Source of the DNA: Streptomyces abyssomicinicus
GTDB taxonomy: Bacteria; Actinomycetota; Actinomycetes; Streptomycetales; Streptomycetaceae
Length of the DNA stretch: 64,000 nt
NCBI RefSeq assembly: GCF_008974245.1
Contig: NZ_BBZI01000007.1
Location: 1 to 64,000 of the forward strand
Direction of reading: 5' to 3'
Below are positions 56,365 to 64,000 of this stretch, piece after piece (within the stretch, counting starts at the first letter, position 1; each line of letters begins with the position of its first letter). The notes under the pieces are model-generated. The model searched no databases and was not told the DNA's origin. It saw only the letters and a program-made list of their open reading frames with translations. A program made the position numbers and the translations under genes.

Positions 56365-56429
56365 TGTTCGGGTCCCGCCCTCGCGGCAGTCGGTCGCGTG
56401 GCCCGCAGAACCGGAAAGGACACCGCATC

Positions 56430-57659
56430 ATGAGCGCGCCGTCAGGGGAGACCGGGAGCCCGTTCCGACAGCCCAGAGCGGTGTGGGCCGTCGCGTTCGC
56501 CTGCGTCATCTCCTTCATGGGCATCGGCCTGGTCGACCCGATCCTGCCCGCCCTCGCGGAGAACCTCCACGCCTCCGCGAGCCAGGTCTCGCTGCTGTTC
56601 AGCAGCTATCTGATCGTCACCGCCGTCGCCATGCTGTTCGTCGGCTGGATCTCCAGCAGGATCGGCGCCAAGCGCACCCTGGTGGTCGGGCTGGCCGTCA
56701 TCGTGGTCTTCGCGGCGCTCGCCGGCGCGACCGACTCCATCAACGGCATCGTCGGCTTCCGGGCCGGCTGGGGCCTGGGCAACGCCATGTTCATCGCCAC
56801 CTCGCTGGCCGTGATCGTGGCCTCGGCGAGCGGCGGCTTCGGCGGCGCGATCATCCTCTACGAGACCGCCCTGGGCCTCGGTATAGCCGTGGGGCCGCTG
56901 CTCGGCGGTGTCCTCGGCGACATCAGCTGGCGGGGCCCGTTCTTCGGCGTCGCCGTCCTCATGGCCCTCGCGCTGATCGCGACCGTCGTCCTCGTCCCGT
57001 CGACGCCACGGCCCGAACGCCCCACCTCGCCGATCGCGCCGCTGAAGGCACTGCGGCACCGCGGGCTGCTGACCATGGGACTGATGGCCCTGCTCTACAA
57101 CTGGGGCTTCTTCACCATGCTGGGCTACGCCCCGTACCCGATGGAGCTGGAGGCCTTCGACCTCGGCCTGGTCTTCACCGGCTGGGGCCTGCTGGTGGCC
57201 GCCTTCAGCGTGCTGGTCGCCCCGCGGCTGCAGGCCAGGTTCGGCACCGCGCCGGTGCTCTACGCCAACCTGGTCTGCCTGGGCGCGCTGATGGCGGTCG
57301 TCGCCGTCGGCGTCGACACCCCGGTCGTGGTGATCGTCGCGGTGATCGCCAGCGGGGCGTTCATCGGGATCAACAACACCCTCACCACCCAGGCCGTCAT
57401 GCTGGTCTCGCCGGTCGAGCGGCCGGTGGCCTCCTCCGCCTACGGGTTCGTGCGGTTCATCGGTGGTGGTCTGGCGCCGTACGTGGCGGGCAGGATCGCC
57501 GAGGCGACCGATCTGTCGATGCCGTTCTACGTCGGTGCCGTCGCCTTCCTGCTGGCCGTGCCGGTCCTGGCCACCGGACACCGGCTGGTGCGGGACGCCG
57601 AGCGGCCGCGGGAGAAGACGGTGCCCGTCGAGCCGGCGGTGACCGCGGTGGGCGCGTAA
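56430..57659 (+). CDS. MFS transporter (drug-efflux type)
   Basis: A 409-residue twelve-helix exporter. Helix 1 has CVISFMGIGLVDPILPAL (about 17-36), and the loop 2-3 motif is GWISSRIGAKRTLVVG near 72. It resembles the DHA1 family of multidrug and sugar efflux pumps. The ATG follows GGAAAGGA. The upstream 210 bp contain a large inverted repeat likely to bind a repressor. It is monocistronic; the next start is 80 nt downstream with its own -10-like element. Confidence 0.9.
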   Translation: MSAPSGETGSPFRQPRAVWAVAFACVISFMGIGLVDPILPALAENLHASASQVSLLFSSYLIVTAVAMLFVGWISSRIGAKRTLVVGLAVIVVFAALAGATDSINGIVGFRAGWGLGNAMFIATSLAVIVASASGGFGGAIILYETALGLGIAVGPLLGGVLGDISWRGPFFGVAVLMALALIATVVLVPSTPRPERPTSPIAPLKALRHRGLLTMGLMALLYNWGFFTMLGYAPYPMELEAFDLGLVFTGWGLLVAAFSVLVAPRLQARFGTAPVLYANLVCLGALMAVVAVGVDTPVVVIVAVIASGAFIGINNTLTTQAVMLVSPVERPVASSAYGFVRFIGGGLAPYVAGRIAEATDLSMPFYVGAVAFLLAVPVLATGHRLVRDAERPREKTVPVEPAVTAVGA

Positions 57660-57738
57660 AGGTGCAAGCCGGTGCACCCCGGTTCACGCCGGTGCACCCC
57701 GGGCAGGCCGTCACCCCGCCCGCCTGCACACTGTCCGG

Positions 57739-58926
57739 ATGGAGACGGAGAACGTGGTGGGGCAGTGGCGGCGGTTCGAGCGGACCGCCGACGGCCGGAC
57801 CGAGTACCGGGAGGTCCGGCAGGAGGGCATCCGCTGTCTCCTGCGGTGGGGCGCCGTCGGCGGCAGCGGCCGGGCGATGACGGTCACCCGTGACGACGTG
57901 GCGGACGCCGGACGCCATGCCGCGCGCAAGGCGCGGGAGTACTTGCGCAAAGGCTTCGCCGAGGTGGAGGCCGGGGGCGGTGGGCCGGCCGAGGGGTCGG
58001 TCGACGGGTCGATCGACCCGTCGACCGACGGAGTGGCCGGTGGGCCGGCCGAGGCCCGGCCCGGGGCCGGTCGTGGAGTCGGTTCCGAGGCCGGGGCCCG
58101 GAAGGGAGCCGGGGCCGGGACCCCGGACGGGGCGTGGGGCGGGACTCCGGACGAGGCATGCGGCAGGACTCCGGGCGGGGCGGGGGGCGGGTCCGGGGCG
58201 GCCCGCCCGGAACTCCGGCCCGTGCTCGACGTCCTGCCGGGCGGCGACGCCTTCCTGCCCGTGGCGGGCTTCGACGGGATCCACCGCCGTCGCCGTCCGG
58301 CGCTCGATCCGACCGCCGGCTTCCACGAGTACCTGGTCCTCCGCGACGGCGGGCGCGGTGCGATCAGCTTCAACGTGCGGGCCGCCTCGCACGACCCCGA
58401 GGCGGTCGGGGCGTTCCTCGGCTTCCTCGACACCCGCCGCGACCTGCCGTTCGACGGCGGCTCGCACCACAAGCTCCGGCTGACCGCCCCGGTGGGGCGG
58501 TTCACGCACGCGCTGCTCTGCTCGCCGGCCCTCGGCCGGTCGCACCACGCCTTCCCGGGCATCGCGGACCGCGTCGCGAGCGCCTGCCCCGTCTTCGACT
58601 GCGAGATCGGCGACGCCGACACCGAGGTGCTGGCCGACGCCCGCATCCACGGCCACGGGGCGGTGCGCCGGGCGGAGTGGGACCGCGAACCTCGGCCGGT
58701 GGTCGACCTCCGGTTCGACGTCCAGCCCTCCTTCCACGCCCCGGCGAGGAAGAAGTTCCTGGTCTGCAAGGCCGAGGACCTGCGGAGTCTGCTCTCGGCG
58801 CTCCCCGGGGCAAGCGTGGAGAGCTGGCTCGAGGTCCGCTCGTTCCGCGGCGAGGTCCGGCGGTTCACGCCCCGCACGGCCCCGGCGTACGAGGACCTGC
58901 TCCCGTTCCTCCTGGGCGCGATCTGA
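57739..58926 (+). CDS. WGR-like domain protein with low-complexity linker
   Basis: A 395-residue protein. Residues 1-70 resemble a WGR domain (RTEYREVRQEGIRCLLRWG, then KAREYLRKGF), a module that binds nucleic acid or ADP-ribosylation-type partners. A Gly/Ala/Arg linker of about 75 residues follows, then a C-terminal domain (about 155-395) of unknown fold with HEYLVLRDGGRGAISFNVRA and RKKFLVCKAEDLRSLL. The linker DNA includes a 34-bp perfect palindrome at 57996 and repeated GGTGGGCCGGCCGAGG blocks. CACACT lies 6 nt before the ATG. Confidence 0.72.
   Translation: METENVVGQWRRFERTADGRTEYREVRQEGIRCLLRWGAVGGSGRAMTVTRDDVADAGRHAARKAREYLRKGFAEVEAGGGGPAEGSVDGSIDPSTDGVAGGPAEARPGAGRGVGSEAGARKGAGAGTPDGAWGGTPDEACGRTPGGAGGGSGAARPELRPVLDVLPGGDAFLPVAGFDGIHRRRRPALDPTAGFHEYLVLRDGGRGAISFNVRAASHDPEAVGAFLGFLDTRRDLPFDGGSHHKLRLTAPVGRFTHALLCSPALGRSHHAFPGIADRVASACPVFDCEIGDADTEVLADARIHGHGAVRRAEWDREPRPVVDLRFDVQPSFHAPARKKFLVCKAEDLRSLLSALPGASVESWLEVRSFRGEVRRFTPRTAPAYEDLLPFLLGAI
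57996..58029. repeat. 34-bp perfect palindrome inside a coding sequence
   Basis: Every base from 57996 to 58029 pairs with its mirror position; the centre is GGGTCGATCGACCC and there is no loop. It includes two GTCGAC sites. It encodes GSVDGSIDPSTDG in the linker of the WGR-like protein. Confidence 0.92.
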
Positions 58927-58931
58927 ACCTT

Positions 58932-58959
58932 TGCGTGCGTGCGTGCGTGCGAGCGTGCG
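58932..58959. repeat. 4-bp tandem repeat (TGCG) after a stop codon
   Basis: Five TGCG units, then AGCG and TGCG, start 5 nt after the stop codon of the WGR-like gene and end 23 nt before the end of the convergent MarR gene. Confidence 0.85.
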
Positions 58960-58982
58960 TCCGACCGACGGGAGGTGACCCG

Positions 58983-59438
58983 TCAGACGGTGGTGCGCGC
59001 GGTCTCCACCACCCGCACCAGAGGCTCCAGCCGGGGATCGCCGGCCGCCTCGTCCAGCGCCTCGCGCAGCGCCGCGTCATGGGTGGGCCGGGCCTCGGCG
59101 AGCAGGGTGAGACCGGCCTCGGAGACGTTCGTGTAGATGCCGCGCCGGTCGGTGGGGCAGAGGTAGCGCGCCAGCAGGCCGCGGTCCTCCAGCCGGGTCA
59201 CCAGGCGCGTGGTCGCGCTCTGGCTCAGCACCACGGCGTCCGCCACCTGCTTCATCTGGAGGTGGCCGCCCTCCCCGTCGTGCTGCCGGCTGAGCACGTC
59301 CAGCAGGGAGTACTCCCGCGCGCTCAGACCGTGCCGCTGCAGGGCGCGCTCGAGGTGGGACTCGATCCTGCCGTGCAGGAGGGAGAGCGCGCACCAGCCG
59401 TCGGCGAGGGCGGTGAGCGAGGGGTCGGTCGCGGTCAC
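58983..59438 (-). CDS. MarR-family transcriptional regulator
   Basis: A 151-residue MarR repressor. The winged helix is at about 45-105: LSAREYSLLDVLSRQ, HLQMKQVADAVVLSQSATTR, LVTRLEDRGLLARYLCPTDR. A single cysteine in the wing could be redox-active, though that is not established. It is divergent from an MFS exporter followed by an aldo/keto reductase. The intergenic inverted repeat at 59531 is its likely operator, giving substrate-induced export. Confidence 0.92.
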   Translation of the reverse strand: MTATDPSLTALADGWCALSLLHGRIESHLERALQRHGLSAREYSLLDVLSRQHDGEGGHLQMKQVADAVVLSQSATTRLVTRLEDRGLLARYLCPTDRRGIYTNVSEAGLTLLAEARPTHDAALREALDEAAGDPRLEPLVRVVETARTTV

Positions 59439-59530
59439 GCTGACCTCCTACTCGGCTTCCGGGCGGACCTTTCCGCGGGGCGACTCAATCCTTCCATACG
59501 ACGGTTGCCTCGGGCCAGGATTAGCCCGCG

Positions 59531-59561
59531 CTTGCAATTATCAAGCGTGTGCAATTATTGT
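59531..59561. promoter_or_regulatory. MFS promoter overlapped by a MarR-type operator
   Basis: TTGCAA (59532-59537) and TATTGT (59556-59561), with 18 bp between them, form a good promoter toward the MFS gene. The inverted repeat CTTG-CAATTAT-CAAG (59531-59545) covers the -35, and GTGCAATTATT repeats its core 20 bp on. A MarR dimer here would block the polymerase. Confidence 0.6.
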
Positions 59562-59604
59562 TCTCGCCTGTTACCGCCCCCCACAACGACTGGGAGATCT
59601 CCCC

Positions 59605-60858
59605 ATGCCTCTCGCGCTCCTGGCCCTGGCCATCGGGGCCTTCGGGATCGGCACCACCGAGTTCGTCATCATGGGCGTGCTGCCCCAGGTGGCGGACGAC
59701 TTCGGCGTCTCCATCCCCACCGCCGGCTGGCTGGTGACGGGCTACGCGCTCGGCGTCGTCGCCGGAGCCCCGCTGCTGACCGTGCTCGGCACCAAGGTCT
59801 CCCGCAAGAAGATGCTGATGTTCCTGATGGCGCTCTTCGTCGTCGGCAACGCGCTCTCGGCGGTCGCCCCGACCTTCGCCCTGATGCTGGCGGGCCGGAT
59901 CGTCGCCTCGCTGGCGCACGGCGCCTTCTTCGGGATCGGCTCCGTGGTGGCCGCCGACCTGGTCGCCCCGCACAGGCGGGCCTCGGCGATCTCGCTGATG
60001 TTCATGGGCCTGACCGTGGCCAACGTCGTCGGCGTCCCGGGCGGCACCTACCTCGGTCACGCCGCCGGCTGGCGGATCACCTTCGGCGCGGTCGCCGCGC
60101 TCGGTGTGATCGGGCTGCTCGGCGTCGCCAGGCTGGTGCCCGGGAGCGGGCGCCCGCCGGCCGCCGACGTCCGGGCCGAGTTCGCCGCCTTCCGCAACGT
60201 GCAGGTGTGGCTGGCGATGGCGATGACCGTGCTCGGCTACGGGGGCGTCTTCGCCGCCGTCACCTACATCACGCCGATGATGACCGAGGTCACCGGCTAC
60301 GCGGAGGCCTCCGTCACCTGGCTGCTGGTCCTGTTCGGCGTCGGCATGTTCCTCGGCAACCTGGCCGGCGGGAAGCTCGCCGACCGCGCGCTGATGCCGA
60401 TGCTGTTCACCGCCCTCGCCGCGCTCTCCGTGACGCTGCTGCTCTTCACCTTCACCGCGCACCACAAGGTGCTCGCCGCCGTCACCCTGACGCTGATTGG
60501 CGCCCTCGGCTTCGCCACCGTGCCGCCGCTGCAGAAGTGGGTGCTGGACCAGGCGTCCGCCGCGCCCACCCTGGCTTCCGCCGCCAACATCGGCGCCTTC
60601 AACCTGGGCAACGCGCTGGCCGCGTGGCTGGGTGGCCTGGTGATCGCCGGCGGCCTCGGCTGGACCGCCCCGAACTGGGTCGGCGCCGTCCTGGCCGCGG
60701 TCGCCCTCCTGCTGTCCCTGCTCGCCGCCCGCCTCGACCGGCGCGGCCACGGCGACACCGCCGGGCGGGTCGTCGCCGGTTCCGGCCCGGACACCGGCAC
60801 CGACCTCCCTGGCGGCGGCACGGGCTCATCGGACAAGCTCGAGCCGGCACGGTTGTGA
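59605..60858 (+). CDS. MFS transporter (AraJ-like DHA1 family)
   Basis: A 417-residue twelve-helix exporter. IGAFGIGTTEFVIMGVLPQV opens helix 1, the canonical start of the AraJ/YdhP/CmlR-like group that exports sugars, chloramphenicol or other compounds. The loop 2-3 motif is VLGTKVSRKKMLMF. A 40-residue hydrophilic tail follows. The ATG has GGGAG 9 nt upstream and a promoter/operator 45-75 nt upstream. It is 62 nt before an aldo/keto reductase that is probably cotranscribed. Confidence 0.92.
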   Translation: MPLALLALAIGAFGIGTTEFVIMGVLPQVADDFGVSIPTAGWLVTGYALGVVAGAPLLTVLGTKVSRKKMLMFLMALFVVGNALSAVAPTFALMLAGRIVASLAHGAFFGIGSVVAADLVAPHRRASAISLMFMGLTVANVVGVPGGTYLGHAAGWRITFGAVAALGVIGLLGVARLVPGSGRPPAADVRAEFAAFRNVQVWLAMAMTVLGYGGVFAAVTYITPMMTEVTGYAEASVTWLLVLFGVGMFLGNLAGGKLADRALMPMLFTALAALSVTLLLFTFTAHHKVLAAVTLTLIGALGFATVPPLQKWVLDQASAAPTLASAANIGAFNLGNALAAWLGGLVIAGGLGWTAPNWVGAVLAAVALLLSLLAARLDRRGHGDTAGRVVAGSGPDTGTDLPGGGTGSSDKLEPARL

Positions 60859-60920
60859 CCCCCTCGTTCCCCCGGTCCCGTCCGTTCCCACCCGTACACG
60901 TACTCACCACAGGAAGCACC

Positions 60921-61742
60921 ATGACCTCCCTTCCCGCCCTCACCCTCAACAACGGCGTCTCGATCCCCCAGCTGGGCTTCGGCGTCTACCAGGTCCCCGA
61001 GGAGGACACGACGACGGTCACCGCCGCCCTCCGGGCCGGCTACCGTTCCATCGACACCGCCGCGGCCTACGGCAACGAGGCCGGCGTCGGCAAGGCGATC
61101 GCCGGGTCCGGTATCGCCCGCGAGGAACTGTTCGTCACCACCAAGGTCTGGAACACCGACCAGGGCTACGACGCCACCCTGCGTGCCTTCGACGAAAGCC
61201 TGGCCCGGCTCGGCCTCGACCACGTCGACCTCTACCTGATCCACTGGCCCGTCCCGGCCCAGGACCGTTACCTCGACACCTGGCGCGCCATCGAGCGGCT
61301 GACCGCCGACGGCCGCATCCGCGCCGCGGGCGTCTCCAACTTCCAGCCCGCGCACCTGCGCCGGCTCCTCGACCACAGCTCGCTGGTCCCGGCCGTCAAC
61401 CAGATCGAGCTGCACCCGGCGTTCCAGCAGACCGAACTGCGCGAGCTGCACGCCGAACTGGGCATCGCCACCGAGGCGTGGAGCCCGCTGGCCAGGGGAG
61501 TGGTGCTGGACGACGAGGCGATCACCACACTCGCCGAGCGCCACGGCAAGTCGCCCTCGCAGATCGTGCTGCGCTGGCACCTGCAGCTCGGCAACATCGT
61601 GATCCCCAAGTCGGTCACCCCGTCGCGGATCGCGGAGAACATCGACGTCTTCGACTTCGCCCTCACCGACGAGGAGATGGCCTCCCTCGCCTCCCTCGAC
61701 CGGGGGCTGCGCACCGGCCCCGACCCGGACACCTTCAACTGA
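60921..61742 (+). CDS. Aldo/keto reductase
   Basis: A 273-residue NADPH-dependent carbonyl reductase with a TIM barrel. The tetrad is complete: Asp and Tyr in SIDTAAAYGNE (about 46-55), Lys in FVTTKVWNTD, His in YLIHWPVP. The cofactor motif IPKSVTPSRIAENIDVFDF lies near 230. It resembles the 2,5-diketo-gluconate reductase (Dkg) subfamily, which also detoxifies methylglyoxal. The ATG follows AGGAAG. Pairing with an exporter and MarR repressor suggests a small detoxification operon. Confidence 0.93.
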   Translation: MTSLPALTLNNGVSIPQLGFGVYQVPEEDTTTVTAALRAGYRSIDTAAAYGNEAGVGKAIAGSGIAREELFVTTKVWNTDQGYDATLRAFDESLARLGLDHVDLYLIHWPVPAQDRYLDTWRAIERLTADGRIRAAGVSNFQPAHLRRLLDHSSLVPAVNQIELHPAFQQTELRELHAELGIATEAWSPLARGVVLDDEAITTLAERHGKSPSQIVLRWHLQLGNIVIPKSVTPSRIAENIDVFDFALTDEEMASLASLDRGLRTGPDPDTFN

Positions 61743-61760
61743 CGTGAGGCGTACGCCGCG

Positions 61761-62888
61761 TCAGCCGCCGCGGTGGGCGATGTAGAGGTCGAGTGCCTTG
61801 TGGAGAACCTTGCTGATCGGGAAGTCCCACTCCCCGAGGTACTCGACCGCCTGCCCGCCCGTGCCGAGGCGGTGGCGCAGCTGCGCCAGATGCAGTTCGT
61901 CACCCGCCACGGCATCCGTGATACCGCGCAGGTCGTAGACGCTCGCCCCCATCTCATGGGCGTCCGCCATCATCCGCCACTGCAGCGCATGGTCGGGGAA
62001 CACGTCCGTACGGTTGTGTGGCGAGGCCCCATAGGCGTGCCATACATGGTCGCCGACGGCGAGCATCAGGGCGGCGGCCTGGTCCACGCCCTCGTGGCGG
62101 GCACGGTAGAGCCGCATCCGGTCGGGGTGCTCGTTGCGCAGGGCGATCCACATCCGCTGGAAGTAGGAGAGCGGGCGCGGGATGAAGCCGTCGCGCTCGG
62201 CGGTCTCCGCGTAGAGCCGGTGGAAGGCGCCCAGGTCCTCGTAACCGCCCCGCACCACCTCCACCCCGGCCCGCCACGTCTTCTTCGCGCTGCGCCGCCA
62301 CTCCGGACTGAAGCCCTGCTGGACGTCCCGGAGCGGCCGGCCGCAAAACGGCACCTGGAACACGTACCGGGGCTGGTTGACGGCCGCGCTGTCCTCCCCC
62401 TCGGCGGTGACCGGGCGCCAGCCCAGCCCCTGGAGCCGCTCGGCGAGCTCCCGCGCCGCCGGGTTCTCCTCGGAGGGCGGCACGTCCCGCAGCCACCGGG
62501 TCTCCGGGTCGGCGACCGCGGCCCGCACCGCGGCGGCGTCCCAGCGGCGCACGACGACCGGCGGGCCCATCCGCACGGTGAAGGCGCCGAGGTCGCTCAG
62601 GTACGCGGTCATCGGCCGCAGCCACTCCCCGAGGTCCGCCGCCGACCAGTCGAGGACCGGGCCCTCGGGCAGATAGGCGAGGTACCGCCGGACCTTCGGC
62701 AGCGGCCGCAGCAGCACCAGCCCGGCCCCGACCAGCCGGCCGTCGCCGTCGAACCAGCCGAGCGAGGCCGGACGCCAGTCGCTCTTCACCTCGCCCCAGG
62801 AGGGAATCTGCAGGTGGCTCACCGACGTCCGCCGGGCGACGAAGGCCAGGTGCTCCTCACGGGTGATCGCTCGCAGGCGGTACTTCAT
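61761..62888 (-). CDS. FemAB-family peptidyltransferase (lipid II branch or resistance type)
   Basis: A 375-residue protein of the FemABX fold (two GNAT domains). HLQIPSWGEVKSDWRPASLG near residue 30, FSPEWRRSAKKTWRAGVEV near 190 and DVFPDHALQWRMMADAHEMG near 310 are conserved blocks. FemX proteins add an amino acid from tRNA to the lipid II peptide; Streptomyces need a glycine on LL-diaminopimelate, and have several paralogues. The ATG at 62888 has AAAGGAG 12 nt upstream. Which linkage it makes is not visible. Confidence 0.88.
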   Translation of the reverse strand: MKYRLRAITREEHLAFVARRTSVSHLQIPSWGEVKSDWRPASLGWFDGDGRLVGAGLVLLRPLPKVRRYLAYLPEGPVLDWSAADLGEWLRPMTAYLSDLGAFTVRMGPPVVVRRWDAAAVRAAVADPETRWLRDVPPSEENPAARELAERLQGLGWRPVTAEGEDSAAVNQPRYVFQVPFCGRPLRDVQQGFSPEWRRSAKKTWRAGVEVVRGGYEDLGAFHRLYAETAERDGFIPRPLSYFQRMWIALRNEHPDRMRLYRARHEGVDQAAALMLAVGDHVWHAYGASPHNRTDVFPDHALQWRMMADAHEMGASVYDLRGITDAVAGDELHLAQLRHRLGTGGQAVEYLGEWDFPISKVLHKALDLYIAHRGG

Positions 62889-62991
62889 GGCGGTGCAGCG
62901 CTCCTTTGTTCGAGCACCAGCGTATGCGGAGGGAATGCCGCCGCGTCCCGGGCCGTTCGCCAGGTACGACGTCCGACGACGAGGAGGAACC

Positions 62992-63417
62992 ATGAGCGAC
63001 GCCCCGGACACGGCTGAGGTCACCGCCACGGCCCGCAGGATCCTGACCGACCTGGGCGACACCTGGGCCGTCGTGGGCCTCTCCAACAACACCGACCGCG
63101 CCGCCTACGGCGTGGCCCAGGTGCTGCAGCGCATCGGCAAGCGCGTGGTGCCGGTGCACCCGAAGGCGGAGACGGTGCACGGGGAGCAGGGCTATCCCTC
63201 GCTGGACGCGATCCCCTTCGACGTCGACGTGGTCGACGTGTTCGTGCGCTCCGACCTGGCCGGCGAGGTCGCCGACGAGGCGGTCGCGATCGGCGCCAAG
63301 GCGGTGTGGTTCCAGCTCGGGGTCGTCGACGAGGCGGCCTACGACCGGGTGCGGGAGGCGGGCCTCGACATGGTGATGGACCGGTGCCCGGCGATTGAAT
63401 ACAAGTCCCCAAGTTAA
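62992..63417 (+). CDS. CoA-binding domain protein (YccU family)
   Basis: A 141-residue Rossmann-fold protein. WAVVGLSNNTDRAAYGVAQV (about 25-44), PVHPKAETVHGEQGYPSL and KAVWFQLGVVDE are the family's nucleotide-binding blocks. YccU-type proteins bind CoA; their reaction is unknown. The ATG at 62992 follows GAGGAGGAA. It is divergent from the FemAB gene. Confidence 0.9.
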   Translation: MSDAPDTAEVTATARRILTDLGDTWAVVGLSNNTDRAAYGVAQVLQRIGKRVVPVHPKAETVHGEQGYPSLDAIPFDVDVVDVFVRSDLAGEVADEAVAIGAKAVWFQLGVVDEAAYDRVREAGLDMVMDRCPAIEYKSPS

Positions 63418-63592
63418 GGGACGCCGGAAGGAGCGGTAGGCCCGCCCCCGTCGCGGGCCGCATGCCGCGGGCAGGCCGCGGAACGCTCCGACGGCTTCGC
63501 CGTGCTCGCGGGCACGGCGGCGACCGCTCCAGCGGTGTGTCCCTCTCCTCGCGGCGGCTCGCACGGGTACTCCTCGTTGTGCCGCGTGGCGC

Positions 63593-63604
63593 ACAACCGG
63601 TTGT
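63593..63604. promoter_or_regulatory. 12-bp palindrome in the control region of the sugar dehydrogenase
   Basis: ACAACCGGTTGT is a perfect palindrome, and a second hairpin GTTGTGC/GCACAAC (63576-63597) overlaps it. A T-rich patch (63618-63630) follows. The 286-bp gap between 63418 and 63703 holds no gene, so this is probably an operator or promoter of the gene at 63704. Confidence 0.45.
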
Positions 63605-63703
63605 CCGCGCCCTTGTCTATTTTTGTGCGTGTTTCCGACGTGGGGGACGACTGCCCCAGGGGTGGTCCTCCGGCTTTCCCCGATCACGGCAGGACGGAGC
63701 GCT

Positions 63704-64000
63704 GTGGAGCAATCGACGCGGGTTCTGGTGGCAGGTCAGGGTTACGTGGGTCTGCCCTTGGCGATGGCGGCGGTGGACGCCGGGCACCATGTGGTCGCTT
63801 TCGAACCCGACCCGCGGCGCTGCCTGCGACTGCGCGAGGCGGACTCCTATGTGGAGGACGTCCCGTCCGGGCGGCTGAAGGCAGCGCTCGGCAGTGGACG
63901 TTACCTGCCGGTTGCCGAGTCCGGCGCGCTCCTCCCGGACTGGGACATCGCCGTCATCGCCGTGCCGACCCCGCTCAAGGACCGGACGCCCGACCTCAGC
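63704..64000 (+). CDS. Nucleotide-sugar dehydrogenase, N-terminal 99 codons
   Basis: The gene is cut by the window end. GTG 63704 follows GGACGGAG. The translated part has the Rossmann loop VAGQGYVGLPLAMAAV (about residues 9-24), FEPDPRR for the NAD ribose, and VIAVPTPLKD near residue 88. These are signatures of UDP-glucose, UDP-ManNAc or GDP-mannose 6-dehydrogenases that make uronic acids for polysaccharide. The middle domain and catalytic cysteine are outside the window. Confidence 0.85.
   Translation, partial: MEQSTRVLVAGQGYVGLPLAMAAVDAGHHVVAFEPDPRRCLRLREADSYVEDVPSGRLKAALGSGRYLPVAESGALLPDWDIAVIAVPTPLKDRTPDLS

Noticed and set aside
58134..61742. A single 1202-residue plus-strand frame ending as the aldo/keto reductase
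   Set aside because: Only the last 273 residues (from 60921) are real; the earlier part runs out of frame through other genes and has the wrong codon bias.

Overview
The window is chromosomal DNA of a very GC-rich actinomycete, almost certainly a Streptomyces. The signs are third codon positions that are almost all G or C, frequent GTG starts, GGAGG-type ribosome sites mixed with apparently leaderless genes, a FurA-catalase pair, DUF5999 and DUF881 proteins, and a gene order I recognise from the core of Streptomyces chromosomes. About 65 protein genes are supported. I see no rRNA, tRNA, CRISPR array, insertion sequence, phage or plasmid gene.

Region 1 (1-14,800) is an ancient actinobacterial block: a cardiolipin-synthase-type CDP-alcohol phosphatidyltransferase, a GDP-mannose pyrophosphorylase fused to a degenerate phosphomannomutase domain, the DUF881/small basic protein/DUF881 operon, a GarA/OdhI-like FHA protein with an extra zinc ribbon, the MerR regulator FtsR, a DUF151 bifunctional nuclease, a second MerR protein, DNA polymerase IV, a PRC-barrel protein, and gcvP under a tandem glycine riboswitch. 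The same order, minus a few insertions, surrounds garA and gcvB in mycobacteria.

Region 2 (14,800-24,450) holds small conserved Streptomyces proteins, a glutamate-cysteine-ligase-like enzyme, a CPBP membrane protease, a PhzF-like isomerase, an EamA exporter, a MocR regulator divergent from a flavin-binding oxidase, a LysR regulator and a second flavin/F420-type oxidase. Region 3 (24,450-29,000) is an islet resembling the mycobacterial dormancy (DevR/DevS) regulon: a universal stress protein, a flavin-binding protein, a response regulator and a GAF histidine kinase, with GGGCC-N4-GGCCC palindromes before the first three. Region 4 (29,000-46,500) has a HipA-like kinase with a DUF3037 partner, two short-chain dehydrogenases, uracil-DNA glycosylase, a lipoprotein and apolipoprotein N-acyltransferase, UppP, TVP38/DedA membrane proteins, a spermidine-synthase-like protein, an MFS exporter, a gamma carbonic anhydrase, a hexapeptide acyltransferase and a YbaK-type deacylase.

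Region 5 (46,500-64,000) has a TetR/FMN-reductase divergent pair, an MpaB/DUF2236 oxygenase, furA-katG, a three-gene set (unknown protein, MoxR-like AAA ATPase, and a metallopeptidase/VWA protein broken by a +1 frameshift), two MFS exporters, a WGR-like protein containing a 34-bp perfect palindrome, a MarR repressor, an aldo/keto reductase, a FemAB-type transferase, a CoA-binding protein, and the first 99 codons of a nucleotide-sugar dehydrogenase cut by the window end.

Three patterns run across regions: short tandem repeats placed at or just after stop codons, a repeated TANNNT-N6/7-start arrangement that suggests leaderless transcription, and short palindromes in divergent intergenic spaces.
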